NCBI RefSeq assembly: GCF_036898095.1
Contig: NC_090744.1
Span: 10,994,177-11,058,176, forward strand
Source of the DNA: Palaemon carinicauda
Taxonomy: Eukaryota; Arthropoda; Malacostraca; Decapoda; Palaemonidae
Direction of reading: 5' to 3'
DNA length: 64,000 bases
The position numbers were made by a program, and so were the translations under genes. The notes beneath the pieces were generated by a model. That model saw only the letters and a program-made list of their open reading frames with translations. It had not been told where the DNA came from and did no database searches. Positions 38,613-49,904 of this stretch are shown one piece after another. Numbering within the stretch: the first letter of the stretch is position 1; the number at the start of each line of letters is the position of its first letter.

Positions 38613-39190
38613 AGTGCTGAGAATTAACTATTATATCTCACACTAAGATGTACAGGTATTATATGTGAAAGGCACAATTATATGTTTATAATTATTACAT
38701 GATAGATATGAACATATGAAAATGTATGACCCGTGGTGATGAATGAACGTGACAGCCTAAGCCAACATCTAGTAAAAGATATAAGTACTGCATGTATAAT
38801 TGTACACCAACTTTGAACTTACACACATTGTGATAAAAATACATCAGCAATAGATCATCAAAGTCTGCATATCCAATTCTTATAAAAAAAAAAAAAGGCA
38901 AACAAGAACATGGTGTGTATAGCACGTGTTTCATACATGATCGTACACTAACGTTAGTTTTTTTTTTCTCTCGGTCTCCCCTGCTCTAATAATATAAACC
39001 TGTTTAAGTTTGCTATCAAACATCTTGTTTGGTTTGAATCTTGTCATTTATGTTCTCAACTATCTGTATATTAGCTCACTGTCTTGTTGAATAAACTATC
39101 ACATGCATCTCTCCCCTCTGTAAAAACCTAACAGTTACATTGCCACATTAGCAACCCAAACCAAACTGTACCACCACCGTTATCAAAGAG
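38613..39190. other. No feature seen
   Basis: AT-rich intergenic or intronic sequence with a short A-run at 38886 and T-run at 38958. No domain-bearing frames. Confidence 0.5.
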
Positions 39191-39194
39191 TGAT

Positions 39195-39975
39195 CCATTT
39201 TTTTGGACTGTGCAGCCAATGTCCCTAGGCCATAGGATTTTGGGAGAGACTATTTCTCCTTGTTAATGCCTCTCGACTTGACTCCTGCTTCACAATTCAG
39301 TGTAGGTAGTAGGTTGGCCTGGGCACCAGCCGCCCGTTGAGATACTACCGCTAGAGAGTTATGGGTCCTTTGACTGGCCAGACAGTTCTACATAGGACCC
39401 TTCTCTCTGGTTACGGTTCTTTCCCTTTGCCTACACAGACACCGAATAGTCTGGCCTATCCTTTACAGATTCTCCTCTGGCCTCATACACCTGACAACAC
39501 TGTGATTACTAGACAATTCTTCTTCACCCAAGGGGTTAACTACTGCACTGTAATTGTTCAGTGGCTACTTTCCTCTTGGTAAGGGTAGAAGAGACTCTTT
39601 AGCTATGGTAAGCAGCTCTTCTAGGAGAAGGACACTCCAAAATCAAACCATTGTTCTCTAGTCTTGGGTAGTGCCATAGCCTCTGTACCATGGTCTTACA
39701 CTGCCTTGGGTTAGAGTTCTCTTGCTTGAGGGTACACTTGGGCACACTTTTCTATCTAGTTTCTCTTCCTCTTGTTCTGTTAAAGTTTTTATAGTTTAAA
39801 TAGGAAATATTTATTTTAATATTGTTACTATTCCTAAAATGTTCTATTTTTTCTTATTTCCTTATTTCCTTTCCTCACTGGGCTATTTTCCCTGTTGGGG
39901 CCCCTGGGCTTATAGCATCCTGCTTTTCCAACTAGGGTTGTAGCTTAGCATTTGATAATAATAATAATAATAACA
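39195..39975 (+). mobile_element. Dispersed non-coding element with LINE-type 3' tail ending (TAA)n
   Basis: The right portion (about 39530-39975) matches dispersed copies at 50955-51225 and 59361-59580 (both reversed) and 62925-63475. The final about 90 bp (CTGGGCTATTTTCCCTGTTG through GGGTTGTAGCTTAGCA then a TAA-type microsatellite) is also the tail of LINE fragments at 48449 and 49905. The left limit is uncertain. It is probably a non-autonomous retroelement that uses the LINE tail for reverse transcription. Confidence 0.7.
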
Positions 39976-40526
39976 GAAATGCTCTACCTCTTCTAACACC
40001 TATTTATCTGTCCAAATAGAAATTGTTCCTTTTGAATAAAGCTTTCAAAACAAAATGTCCTTAAGTCATATGGAAACAGACTTGAAAACCAGCAGCCTAA
40101 TGTTGTGGATAAGACATTTGAAGAGCAGTATGAGGATAAAGGCGTAAGAGAATGAAAATATATTGCACATGAGTACATGCTGGCAACACCAGAGTGAAGA
40201 GATATGATTGCAAAGTCTAGGAGGGATATAAGAAGAAAAGGCAGATTGAAGGGTATTTCAAGTACAACGGAATGGGTGAGAAGAATAAGTAGGTGGTCAA
40301 TGGGTATCTGTTTTTGGCTCTGGCAAAGTAGATCAGTGTGTGAAAGATTGTTACAGAAGTCAGATTACGCTAAATGTTTCAAGAATACTGGATTAGATCC
40401 CATAGCAAGTATGTGGAGTGCTGTAATCATGGCCCAAAGAATCATTTTTCTAAAATAGGTTAGGCTTTAAGAAGCCCATGTACAGGTTGTGGAATAGAAG
40501 GCCATGCGGAGAGCGTGTGTATATAG
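39976..40526. other. No gene recognised
   Basis: A short frame at 40204-40458 (84 residues) has no recognisable domain. Nothing else is seen. Confidence 0.4.
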
Positions 40527-40838
40527 TTAACCCTTTTACCCCCAAAGGACGTACTGATACGTTTCACAAAACTCATCCCTTTACCCCCATGGACGTACCG
40601 GTACGTCCTTGCAAAAAAATGCTATAATTTTTTTTTTTTTCATATTTTTGATAATTTTTTGAGAAAATTCAGGCATTTTCCAAGAGAATGACACCAACCT
40701 GACCTCTCTATGACAAAAATTAAGGCTGTTAGAGCAATTTAAAAAAAAAAAATTACTACAAAATGTGCTGGGGAAAAAATAACCCCTTGGGGGTTAAGGG
40801 TTGGAAATTTCCAAAGAGCCTGGGGGTAAAAGGGTTAA
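40527..40838. mobile_element. TTAA-flanked MITE, copy 2 (opposite orientation)
   Basis: TTAA lies at 40527-40530 and 40835-40838, enclosing 304 bp that is the reverse complement of copy 1. Ends are CCCTTTTACCCCCA and TGGGGGTAAAAGGG, better matched than in copy 1. The GGACGTACCGGTACGTCC palindrome is at about 40592-40609. Confidence 0.9.
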
Positions 40839-41404
40839 GATGTGAAAAAGAGAATGTCAGGAATTGATTAAAAATAAAGTTTGGTAGACCTGGGTATAAA
40901 AAGTGTTTGAAGAGATGCATCCTATACTTGAAAAGAATGCATACTGTACTCAAAGGACGAAAAAAGGTTTCACATGTAATGTAGTGATTGAGATGACAAT
41001 TGAAAGAGAATGCTGTAGTATAAGTTGGAACACCGCTTTGATTGATGGCCTCATGACAAGTAGGTATCAAGTAGTATTTTAAAACAATACTATTAACATC
41101 TGCAAAACAGGGGTAGTAATACTTAGTATAAAATTTGTATAAAGTAAGGTTTCAAGATCATTATTTAATGGGTACTTGTGTAAAATAAGGTGAAAATGGA
41201 TTAATTGTAGTTTTAGAGTTCAAGAAATAAGGTGAAATAAATGGGTATTTTTCTAACTTCACCATGAATTTCTGAGTACAGAAGGAACTGTTCATTGGTA
41301 TACGAGGGTAGGAAGAGATTTGAAAAAAAATGAAGTGGGATGAACATGAAAACTACAAAATATAAAAGCTACAGTGAATAAAAAAGGGATTTTGAAGGAA
41401 AAAG

Positions 41405-41660
41405 CTATTTCTGGGCTCAACCTGTGTCGCTCTGTGAAATGTTCCTTAAAGCACCATTTCAAAGGTATAAATACTGCTAAATATACCAGAGAAAAAAGTT
41501 ACATGGAATGCCAGGAATATATCCAGCTCGCTCACCCCTAAAGGGTGTCGGTATTAAAACTGGGGCGAGTGATACCACTACCAGCGGTCCCTTTCCAATT
41601 AGACTTCTCCCTCCTCAAAATCCCCCGTTACTGCGAGGTGTCGTTCACTACAGAAGACTA
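41405..41660 (+). repeat. Dispersed repeat, copy 1
   Basis: About 250 bp from CTGGGCTCAACCTGTGTCGC through CAGCTCGCTCACC to the TGCGAGGTG region recurs with moderate divergence at 60105-60330. It is followed by unrelated sequence in each place. No coding function is assigned. Confidence 0.75.
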
Positions 41661-42218
41661 GCTGTAGGCATGTTAGATGAGTTAGGCAATCAAGAATAAA
41701 GATAGGAAACAAATGGCTTTTATGAAACAGGAAGTTTTTAAAAAAATATTTAAGAAACTAAAAAAATCATTAGAAATTGCCAAGGAATACAGCTTGGTGT
41801 AGAGATTTACGAACAACTGGACCTGGATAAATAATGGAGACTATGTCCTGTATCTATGCTGTTTCACAATTTATTCTGGGTCAATACATACAAGTATACT
41901 ATTAGTTGAATGAGGAGTGGAGAATAGAAATATTTGCATGTTTTAAAAGGTTAGCATGACCGATAATATTTATAGAAGTGACTCTTGAGAAGGATGATGC
42001 GGTCTCAAGTAAAGTGGCCTAAAAGTGGCCTCTAGAGCAAATATGTCTCCATGCTGACGTGGTAAGTGCAATACATATTTGGAAAGTTTCAAATGCTATA
42101 TTACCATATGAGATTTACCAATGTGTGTAGACTAAGTGAGTAAGAGTGGAGACAAATGTACAGTTTAGCTAAATCTAAAAGCGAAAAGCATGTCAAATTT
42201 ATTTAATCATCAGTACCC
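41661..42218. other. No feature seen
   Basis: AT-rich sequence without coding potential or recognisable repeat in this window. The same holds for 40839-41404. Confidence 0.5.
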
Positions 42219-42455
42219 TTGTTAGGCTGGAGGAACATAGAGTAGAGGTCCCCCCCCCCTTTTTTTTTTTATTTGTTGATGTCGGCTACCCCCCAAAATT
42301 GGGGGAAGTGCCTTGGTATATGTATGTATGTATGTACATATACCAAGGCACTTCCCCAAATTTTGGGGGGTAGTCGACATCAACAAATGAAACAAAAAAG
42401 GGGACCTCTCCTCTCTATGTTCCTCCCAGCCTGACAAGGGACTCAACCGAGTTGA
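42219..42455. repeat. Head-to-head pair of RTE 3' ends forming a large inverted repeat
   Basis: The left arm (about 42219-42320) contains TCGGCTACCCCCCAAAATTG and GGCACTTCCCC-type sequence ending in (TATG)n. The right arm (about 42338-42455) is its inverse. Both match the 3' end of the RTE-like element at 53560-53700. The shared (TATG)n sits in the loop. Confidence 0.85.
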
Positions 42456-42595
42456 TAGTTGAGGAATAAAGAATTTATTATAAGGTCATTAGATTAAATA
42501 TTCTATACATTAAGTAGATTCATTAAGTTAAAAATGTAGCAAAGTTTTTTTAACAAGACAGTACTTTTACTGTGAAAAGTGGAGGTTAATATGTT

Positions 42596-42903
42596 CTAAC
42601 CCTTTTACCCCCAGGCAATTTGGAACTTTCCAACCATTAACCCCAAGGGTTTTTTTTTTCCAAGCACATTTTGCAAAATATTTTTTTAAAATTGCTATAA
42701 CAGCCTTAATTTTTGTCATAGAGAGGTCAGGTTGGTCTCATTCTCTTGGAAAATGCCTGGAGTTTCTCAAAAAAATTATCAAAAATATTCAAAAAGAAAT
42801 TTAAATAGCAGTTTTTTGCAAGGAAGTACCGGTACGTCCATGGGGGTAAAGGGATGAGTTTTGTGAAACGTACCAGTATGTCCTTTGGGGGTAAAAGGGC
42901 TAA
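42596..42903. mobile_element. MITE copy 3, flanked by CTAA instead of TTAA
   Basis: 300 bp in the same orientation as copy 1, with termini CCCTTTTACCCCCA and GGGGGTAAAAGGG. The duplicated target is CTAA at both ends (42596-42599 and 42900-42903). A mutation in one copy of TTAA would not change both, so this is either an insertion into CTAA or a coincidence. Confidence 0.85.
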
Positions 42904-43053
42904 AAAGATAGTACTGTATGAGAGTCAATTTCAAAATTATTATTGATGGTAAAAGAGTGTATGAAAGGGACTATATAAGTGCGTAACCAGGAAAATAAAT
43001 TAAAGAAAAAAATAAATAAACGTATGATTACTTCTGATCCTAATAAATTTCAA

Positions 43054-43140
43054 TACTGCTATTTTCCCTGTTGGAGCACCTGGGCTTATAGCATCCTGAT
43101 TTTCCAACTAGGGTTGTAGCTTGGCAAGAAATAATAATCA
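43054..43140 (+). mobile_element. LINE 3' tail fragment
   Basis: Only the last about 85 bp of the tail family (CTATTTTCCCTGTTGGAG through AGGGTTGTAGCTTGGCA plus an AATAAT remnant). This is an extreme 5' truncation, typical of LINE-machinery insertions. Confidence 0.75.
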
Positions 43141-43410
43141 TAAATATATTATATAAGACCTAACGTGGGCATTACTCATTGGGCTCTGACTCAACTGGGT
43201 CCATAAAGGATAGTGTGTGAGTGAGCTTAGACTTTATGGTTTGGATGTGTGGCATGGAAGACGAATTGAAGGCTTTGAGATATGAACTATGGAGGAGAGA
43301 AAATAAGGATGAGAAAAAATAAGGATGAAATATTTGGGAAGGAAAACAAGCACTGAGGAGGTTAGTGAAAGGGATAAAAAAACAAAAGGGGTTCCATGAA
43401 AACCTCAGAG

Positions 43411-43755
43411 GAAATAATGAAAGAAAGGATAGCATACATTAAGAAAATGTGAAGAATTGAAGGTGCAGAAAAAGAAGACAGAAATAATGAAATAAAGGAT
43501 AGCACACATTATTAAGAAAATGTTTAGAATTCAAAGTACAGAAAAAGATGGAAATAATGAAAGAAAGGATTGCATACATTAAGAAAATATGAAGAATTGA
43601 GGGTGCAGAAAAAGATGGAAATAATGGAAAAAAAAGTATAGCATACATTAAGAAAATGTGAAGAGCTGAAGGTGCAGAAAAAAAGATAGAAATAATTAAA
43701 GAAAGGATGGCAGACATTATTAAGAACATTTTTAGAATTGAAGGTGCAATAGATA
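43411..43755. repeat. ~70-bp tandem repeat, five copies
   Basis: GAAATAATGAAAGAAAGGAT recurs at about 43411, 43481, 43551, 43618 and 43688, each followed by a CATTAAGAAAATG(T)GAAGA-like segment. The minus-strand frames through it are low complexity. Confidence 0.85.
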
Positions 43756-44050
43756 AAAAAGGGAATGTCATGATAAAGGGATTCAAAGGTACAGTATTTG
43801 AAAAAGCGAATGTCATGAGTTAGGGATTCAAAGGTACAGTATTTGAAAAAGGGAATGTCATGATAAAGGGATTCAAAGGTACAGTATTTGAAAAAGCGAA
43901 TGTCATGAGTTAGGGATTCAAAGGTACAGTATTTGAAAAAGCGAATGTCATGAGTTAGGGATTCAAAGGTACAGTATTTGAAAAAGCGAATGTCATGAGT
44001 TAGGGATTCAAAGGTACAGTATTTGAAAAAGCGAATGTCAGGACAAAGGG
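43756..44050. repeat. 45-bp tandem repeat, about six copies
   Basis: AAAAAGCGAATGTCATGAGT starts at 43801, 43846 (GGGAATG variant), 43891, 43936, 43981 and 44026, exactly 45 bp apart, with a related unit just before. It lies directly upstream of an RTE-like relic and may be part of its variable region. Confidence 0.9.
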
Positions 44051-44109
44051 ATCCAGCTTAAAAAGGAATGCATATTCTGAAGGGGGAGAAAAAGGTTTGC
44101 GTGAAAATG

Positions 44110-45500
44110 TGAAAAGTTTTAGTAAAGATGGGTAGAAATGTAGATATCTTGTGGGACCTGACGCAGAAGATCTTCAGTCAGGAAAAGATGCCAGAGGAAT
44201 GGAGAAGCAGCCTAATCATTCCCATCTATAAGGGGAAGGGAGACATCCAGGAATGTGGCAACTACAGAGGCATAAAGCTGATAAGCCATACTATGAAAAT
44301 ATGGGAGAAGATCATAGAGAAAAGACTCAGAGATGAAACAATTGGTGAGGAACAATTTGGATTCATGCAAGGAAGAGGGACTGTAGAAGCAATATTTGCT
44401 TTGAGGCAGACAATAATAAAACATCAGGAGAAACAGAAAGAATTACATATGGTCTTTATTGACATGGAGAAGGCATATGATTGAGTACCACTTCAGGAGC
44501 TGTGAAGATGTATGAGAGAAAAGAAAGTCCCTGAAAAATACGTAAGAATCACCCAAGATATGTATGAAAGGGCAGAAGCAAATGTTAAGAGTAGTATAGG
44601 CCTAACAGAAAGTTTCCCAGTAAATGTGGGACTACATCAGGGGTCTGCATTGAGCCCTTACCTATTTGATCTGGTCATGGATGTAGTAACACAAGGTATT
44701 AGAGATCAGTCTCCTTGGTGTATGCTTTTTGCTGATGACGTTATACTGTGTAGCACTAGGCGAGAGGTAGTAGCAGAGAAACTGGAGGAGTGGAGAAGAG
44801 AAATGGAAAATAGAGGATTGAAGATCAGCAGGAAAAAGACAAAGTATTTGAGATTGAAAAATGGGGAGAATGGGGAAGTTAGTTTACAAGGAGAGAGATT
44901 GAAAAGAGTTGAAAATTTCAGGTATTTAGGATCAACAGTTGCAGAGGATTGTGACCTGGGGGCAGAAATAATCCACAGAATTCAAGCAGGATGGAAGAAT
45001 TGGTAACAAGTGTGTGGAGTACTATGCAACAGGAAAATAGGGGTTAAGTTGAAAGGTAAATACACAGGACAGTTGTGAGACCGGCAATGATGTATGGAGC
45101 GGAGACGTGGGCAATAAAGAAGACAGAAGAGAAGAAGATGGATGTGGCAGAGATGAGAATGTTGAGATGGATGCGTGGGGTGATAAAAAGAGAAGATACC
45201 GAATGAGATAATAAGGGGTACCACAAGAGTTAGAAAACTATCAGATAAGATCCAAGAAAGTAGACTGAGGTGGTATGGTCATGTCATGAGAAGAAGAGAT
45301 GAACAGTATGTTGGGAGGAGAGTGATGGAAATGGAGGTACAAGGAACGAGAAGGAAAGGGCGACCAAAGCGAAGGAGGATAGACTGTATCAAGGATGACC
45401 TTCGATCAAAGGGATTAACCGGTGATGAGGTGTGGGACAGAGGTAGATGAAGAAAGCTGACCAAAAACATCGACCCCACATAGAAGTGGGAAAAGATGTA
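44110..45500 (+). pseudogene. RTE-like reverse transcriptase relic
   Basis: The frame from 44128 shows IIPIYKGKGDIQECGNYRGI, EQFGFMQGRGTVEA, MEKAYD, GLHQGSALSPYLF and FADD (44728-44739). It is interrupted by two TGA codons (44482-44484 and soon after) and by stops beyond 45004. The remaining C-terminal part (MMYGAETWAIKK, RLRWYGHVMRR, GRPKRR) continues in other frames to about 45490. The family architecture is that of RTE-type elements. The endonuclease half is missing. It is a decayed 5'-truncated copy, different from the family at 51-56 kb. Confidence 0.88.
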
Positions 45501-45825
45501 GACAAAGAAGAAGGGTAGAAATGTATTGTATAATCAATACTGGAGGAGGTTATTTCTATGTACGGTATTAGATTTTGAAGAAGAATGGTATGATTGTAAA
45601 TCTAGTACAGGAAATGAATATAGTGGGGTTGTGTGATTTACTAAGAGTTAGATTTACTTAAGGAGTAATAGGAGTGTAGAGTAAAGGAAATGTATGGAGT
45701 GGCGAAAGTACATACTGTAGAGGATGAAATTTGAAGTTGAAATGTCGAACAATACCGGGTATTAATGGTAGTAATGATATTTTAGAAGAGAATGGGTCTA
45801 AAGTGAGGTGAGGGGTGTTACACTG

Positions 45826-45828
<3 letters not shown>

Positions 45829-45912
<84 letters not shown>
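45829..45912. repeat. (GA)n microsatellite
   Basis: About 42 perfect GA units. Both strands give meaningless Arg/Glu or Ser/Leu frames. Confidence 0.98.
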
Positions 45913-45915
<3 letters not shown>

Positions 45916-46254
45916 TGGATTATCCAAAGTGCTGTGTGTTACATATGAGTATGGATACATTAATGTAAAACTGGAGAGGTACACAAGCAAAGGGGTGAGG
46001 GAGAGGGAAGATTCAGTGACAAAGTACTCTTCTGCAGGCAAGAGGATAGAATGTATGTATTTTGGATGCCTCGTAATAACTTGTAAAATTAAACAATACA
46101 AATGGGATGGTGAGAAGTTGATAAAAATATTTTAACCAAATGATAGTTTGAGTGAAATTAAGAACTAATTAATAGTTAACATGGAATTAATGCAGGGGTT
46201 GGTTTAAAAGTTTTCAAGATGGAAGTAATGCAAGTGTTACGTTGACATAGTTTC

Positions 46255-46562
46255 AAGGTTTAAAGGCCACTCATGAACGGTAGAGGTAAGGAACAGTGAT
46301 GATGCCCTAGAGGCTGACCATATATACATATGACCAATGCCCAAGCCCCTCTCTAACCAAGCAAGGACCAAGAAGGGCAAGGCAAGGCAAGGCAATGGCT
46401 GCTACTCAGAGGGTACACATCTAGGCTCTCCCAAAACCCCATCCTTAGCTCAAAAGGATATTGGGCTTGCAGACACTACAAGAAACTATTGTGCTTGAGC
46501 TGGTCTCAAACCCTAGTCCAGCAGATCACCAAGCAAGGATGCTTCTAACAGGCTACCACATT
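46255..46562 (-). mobile_element. tRNA-derived SINE
   Basis: On the minus strand the element starts near 46562 with TGTGGTAGCCTGTTAGAAG, a box A-like segment, and about 42 nt downstream has GGGTTTGAGACC, close to the box B consensus GGTTCGANTCC. The body then runs to GAGTGGCCTTTAAACC near 46255. A second copy begins at 63818. The pol III boxes are seen in sequence; the tRNA origin is inference. Confidence 0.75.
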
Positions 46563-46564
46563 CA

Positions 46565-46850
46565 GTAGGCCTGAGACAAAGTTATGGTTATGTCTGATTC
46601 TTCAACATATTTATGGATGGAGTGATGCAAAAAGCAAAAATATAAAAGTGGAAGTAAGCTTTACCAGTGTAAGTTATGGGAAGAGAAAATGAACTGTGAA
46701 TGGGAATTTGAATGGTTGGATGCCAATGATCCTTTGAAGACAAAGAAAAGGAACTTTACAATATGTGAAGGTGTAGAAAAGCATTTGCAAAAGGAGAACG
46801 TTGAGAATGAATATGAGCAAGAATAAGCTAGAGGGTCAATGTAAACCAGG
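46565..46850 (+). pseudogene. RTE-like RT relic, left part
   Basis: FNIFMDGVMQKA-like coding at about 46598-46640 and, after frame shifts, ICKRRTLRMNMSKNK at 46777-46824 align with FNLYVDGVVREV and VCERRKLRVNVGKSK of the open RTE copy at 53.8-56.1 kb. Heavily decayed. It is interrupted at 46853 by a TA-flanked element and probably resumes at 47423. Confidence 0.65.
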
Positions 46851-46852
46851 TA

Positions 46853-47420
46853 CAGTGATGCCTTAGCATACGAAAGTAATCCGTTCAGGATACGGTTTCG
46901 TATGCTGATTTTTTCGTATCCTGAGTCGCGTTTTACATGTAAATAGCCTAATCCGTTCCAAGCCTTACGAAAAGACACCTTTTCTTTCATAAACACGCTA
47001 AACTGTAGTAATAAACATGCAATGCAGCCATTTCTATCATTCAATAATTAACCCAACCGTTAAAAACAGCCTAATCCATTCCAGAAACCACCATGAGATT
47101 ATTCAATAATGTAGTTATAGCCTAGTTATCCCCTCCAAGCCCTAAGAAAACGGTCCGTTTTCTTTACTACTGTATAAAAGTTACGGTACTGTATGTAAAG
47201 CATTTGGATCAGTGAAGGTGTATTGTTACCTGTACACCTAAATTAAGGGTTGATACCCTGAAAAAAAAAAGGTACTGTACTCTCGGCGATGAGTTGTGAT
47301 CTCTTAAGCTTTTCGTATCCTGAAAATTTTTTCGTATACTGGGGCATAAAAATCTCTGTATCGCTTTTCGTACCCTGAATTTTTCGTAAGCAGAAACTTT
47401 CATATCCAGAGGTATCACTG
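46853..47420. mobile_element. TA-flanked pogo/mariner-like non-autonomous element, 568 bp
   Basis: Ends are CAGTGATGCCTTAGCATACGAAA and the inverse of CAGTGATACCTCTGGATATGAAA. A TA dinucleotide lies directly outside each (46851-46852, 47421-47422). The CAGTG terminus with TA target is typical of Tc1/mariner-pogo MITEs. Repeated TTTCGTATCCTGA motifs lie inside. No transposase frame. Confidence 0.8.
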
Positions 47421-47422
47421 TA

Positions 47423-48448
47423 CATGGAGTAATGGAAGCTGTATGATCGATGGAAGAAAGTTACTAGGTAATTCATATAGTATTTGTGAGTTTAGGAATA
47501 GGCAAAGCAAGATCGTTGGCAGGATTTGTGCTAATGATTGATACAAGCATAGAACTGAATGTGGAAATCCGGGAGGGGGAGTTATGTATAAATGGATGGT
47601 TAAACAAATGTCTCAAGTGAAGTGTGGATGTCGAGTAATGATTGATAGGTGGAATGGAAAGGAGAAGATTGAAAATTTATGTGAAGTAATGAAAAACAAA
47701 TGGGATGTTGACTAAAGCAGCAGCCAAAAAAAAAAATAAATAAATAAATAAAAACCAAAATCAAGAAAGTTATATACCAATTGTGGTCAAGGTACTGAGT
47801 TAACAGATGGTATCACATGATGTGCATTACATAATGTAATCTCTATTGAATAAAATATATATAAAAAATAAAAAAAATAAAAGGGAAATCAATTGAAAAC
47901 CCTGCTGTGATAATAAGCAATAGAGCATTTCTGTTAACTTGGAGAAATTGGTTGTGAGCAGTAGTTAGGGTGCAGTAAAAAAAAAAAAGAAAAAAAAGTG
48001 GCAGTCATGAAATAAAAAGTGCGCTTTTTACTATTAAATAATGACCTATCAGTAGGGTGAGTATATAAGAAGCAAAGGAAAATAAAAAAAACCTAAAAAA
48101 TTGCTATTTGATTTACGGAATTTGGGCTAAAGCCCAACACTGGGGATTCTTAAAGACATTCACCCCTCAAAATCAACAAGAAAACGTTAGGAATATTTCT
48201 TATTCTAGAATCTAAACTCAGTTTTAAAAATGAGTTTCTGAACAAGCCATTCATGCAGTTGGTGTAAATATTAAATATATAAAAGTGAAGGCAGCAATGT
48301 GAAAAAGGTGGAACCGAGACATGGCGACTGAAAATCATTACATAACAGAAAGATAATGACAAAAATAGCAAAGTAAAACAATATAAACAAGAATATTGCC
48401 AAGGTTAAAGTTAATTCTAATGGCTATGCCCTCTCCATCATAAGGCTC
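47423..48448. other. No gene recognised (possible RTE remnant at the left end)
   Basis: About 47423-47560 may continue the RTE relic. The rest is AT-rich with (AAAT)n at 47735-47755 and A-runs at 47980-47998. No domain-bearing frame. Confidence 0.4.
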
Positions 48449-48790
48449 AATACTTCATAGTAAAGTATACTAGAAGTTTTATTCTAACTGAGACTAAGTT
48501 GTGGAATGATCTTTCTAGTCAGGTAGTTGAATCGGGGGAATTTCAAAAATTTAAATTTACAGCAAATGTTTTCATGTTGAACAGGCTGACAAATCTTTTT
48601 TTATAGTTCATATATGAAAGATATGTTTTAATCTTGTTACTGTTCCTTAAGTGTTTTAATTGTTCACTACTTCTCTTTCCTCACTGGGCAATTTTTTCCT
48701 ACTGAAACTCTTGGACTTATACTGCCCTGCTCTTCAAAAAAGAGGTTGTAGCTTCGCTATTACAAGTAATAATAATAATAATTATGGGGG
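48449..48790 (+). pseudogene. LINE ORF2 C-terminus plus 3' tail
   Basis: The segment at about 48493-48600 translates as TKLWNDLSSQVVESGEFQKF and continues to FMLNRLTNL, a typical LINE reverse-transcriptase C-terminus. It is followed by a 3' UTR with the CACTGGGCAATTTTTTCC and GAGGTTGTAGCTTCGC tail motifs and an AAT microsatellite. It provides the coding partner for the tail shared by the non-coding elements. Confidence 0.7.
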
Positions 48791-49904
48791 CAGACTATAC
48801 AAAGGGTGTCATAACGTGCATTGGACAACTTGCTTTTTATTGAGGCGGTAGTTTAAGATGCCCCAATTGTACAAAAGCATATGTGGAAGTAGAAGACAAA
48901 AGCATTATTTACCTTACATTGGAGAGACACTGGACTTAAGTTAGGTTAGTTTAAGCTAAGTTGAGATGACAGTAAGGATGAGTAGAGTTATATGGAAGAA
49001 ACAGAAATTGCCAAACTTTCTTTAAACGTCACATTAGTAGAAAAATTACTTACAAGGCAAGTTTACTAAACAAGGCCTGCACTCTGGCTGCAGAAACATT
49101 AGCCTTGGCACTATAACCCCTCAAATTTTAGACCTTATAGAAGAAAACACGCAAGCAAAGTATAAAGGAAGTAAATGCAGAAGGAAAACATAAAAGCGGA
49201 ACACTCACCATGGATAACGTTCATACTTTGTTTCGACTCCTTAATCTATCAGCCTGTAAAGTGAATACAAAGGTAAGTACAAAGCCAATTCAATCATCAT
49301 ACAATATATTATTTCTATACTTTCCAACGTACATCTTAAAATTCCATTACTCCTTTACAGCAGTAATAAAAAAACGACAAGTCAGATAGAAAGTGATCCA
49401 GAGTAATGGAAGTTTACGAATGACAAAGTTGATGCATGTCTACATTTTATGTTCATTAATTTACAAATATTTTTTCCTATATATGTCGATAAAATTTCCT
49501 GCTTCTCTATCCTTTCTATTACTTAAAAAATCTCCTCGATTTATGACGAGAAAATAATTGAAACATACAAATTGTACAGTCAACCATCTTTATTTGAGAA
49601 AGTGTTGCAAGCCACTTACTCGGAGAAGCACTTAATAATTAAATACTTCACGCATACACACCACTGCTTTACGAGCTTAGAATCAAGTTCATGAAGGGTA
49701 AGCAGGACTGAAATTCTTCCCAATGTTTCATAGGTCAAAGTAAAATTTGCGTATTTACAATAGTAACAAAGACAGAAAACATTGGTTTTGTGCCAAGACA
49801 ACTACTGTAGCCAGAAGGATCGCAGATACTGTATAACCAGTAAGGAAAGCCTGGTGAAAGAATTGTGAATGCTTGTTGTATTCAATCAAAAATAATAAAC
49901 AGTT
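48791..49904. other. No feature seen
   Basis: AT-rich, no recognisable domain or repeat. Small frames (for example 49616-49801, minus) look random. Confidence 0.5.

Noticed and set aside
43172..43816. Phe/Ser-rich minus-strand frames
   Set aside because: Antisense translation of A/G-rich tandem repeats.
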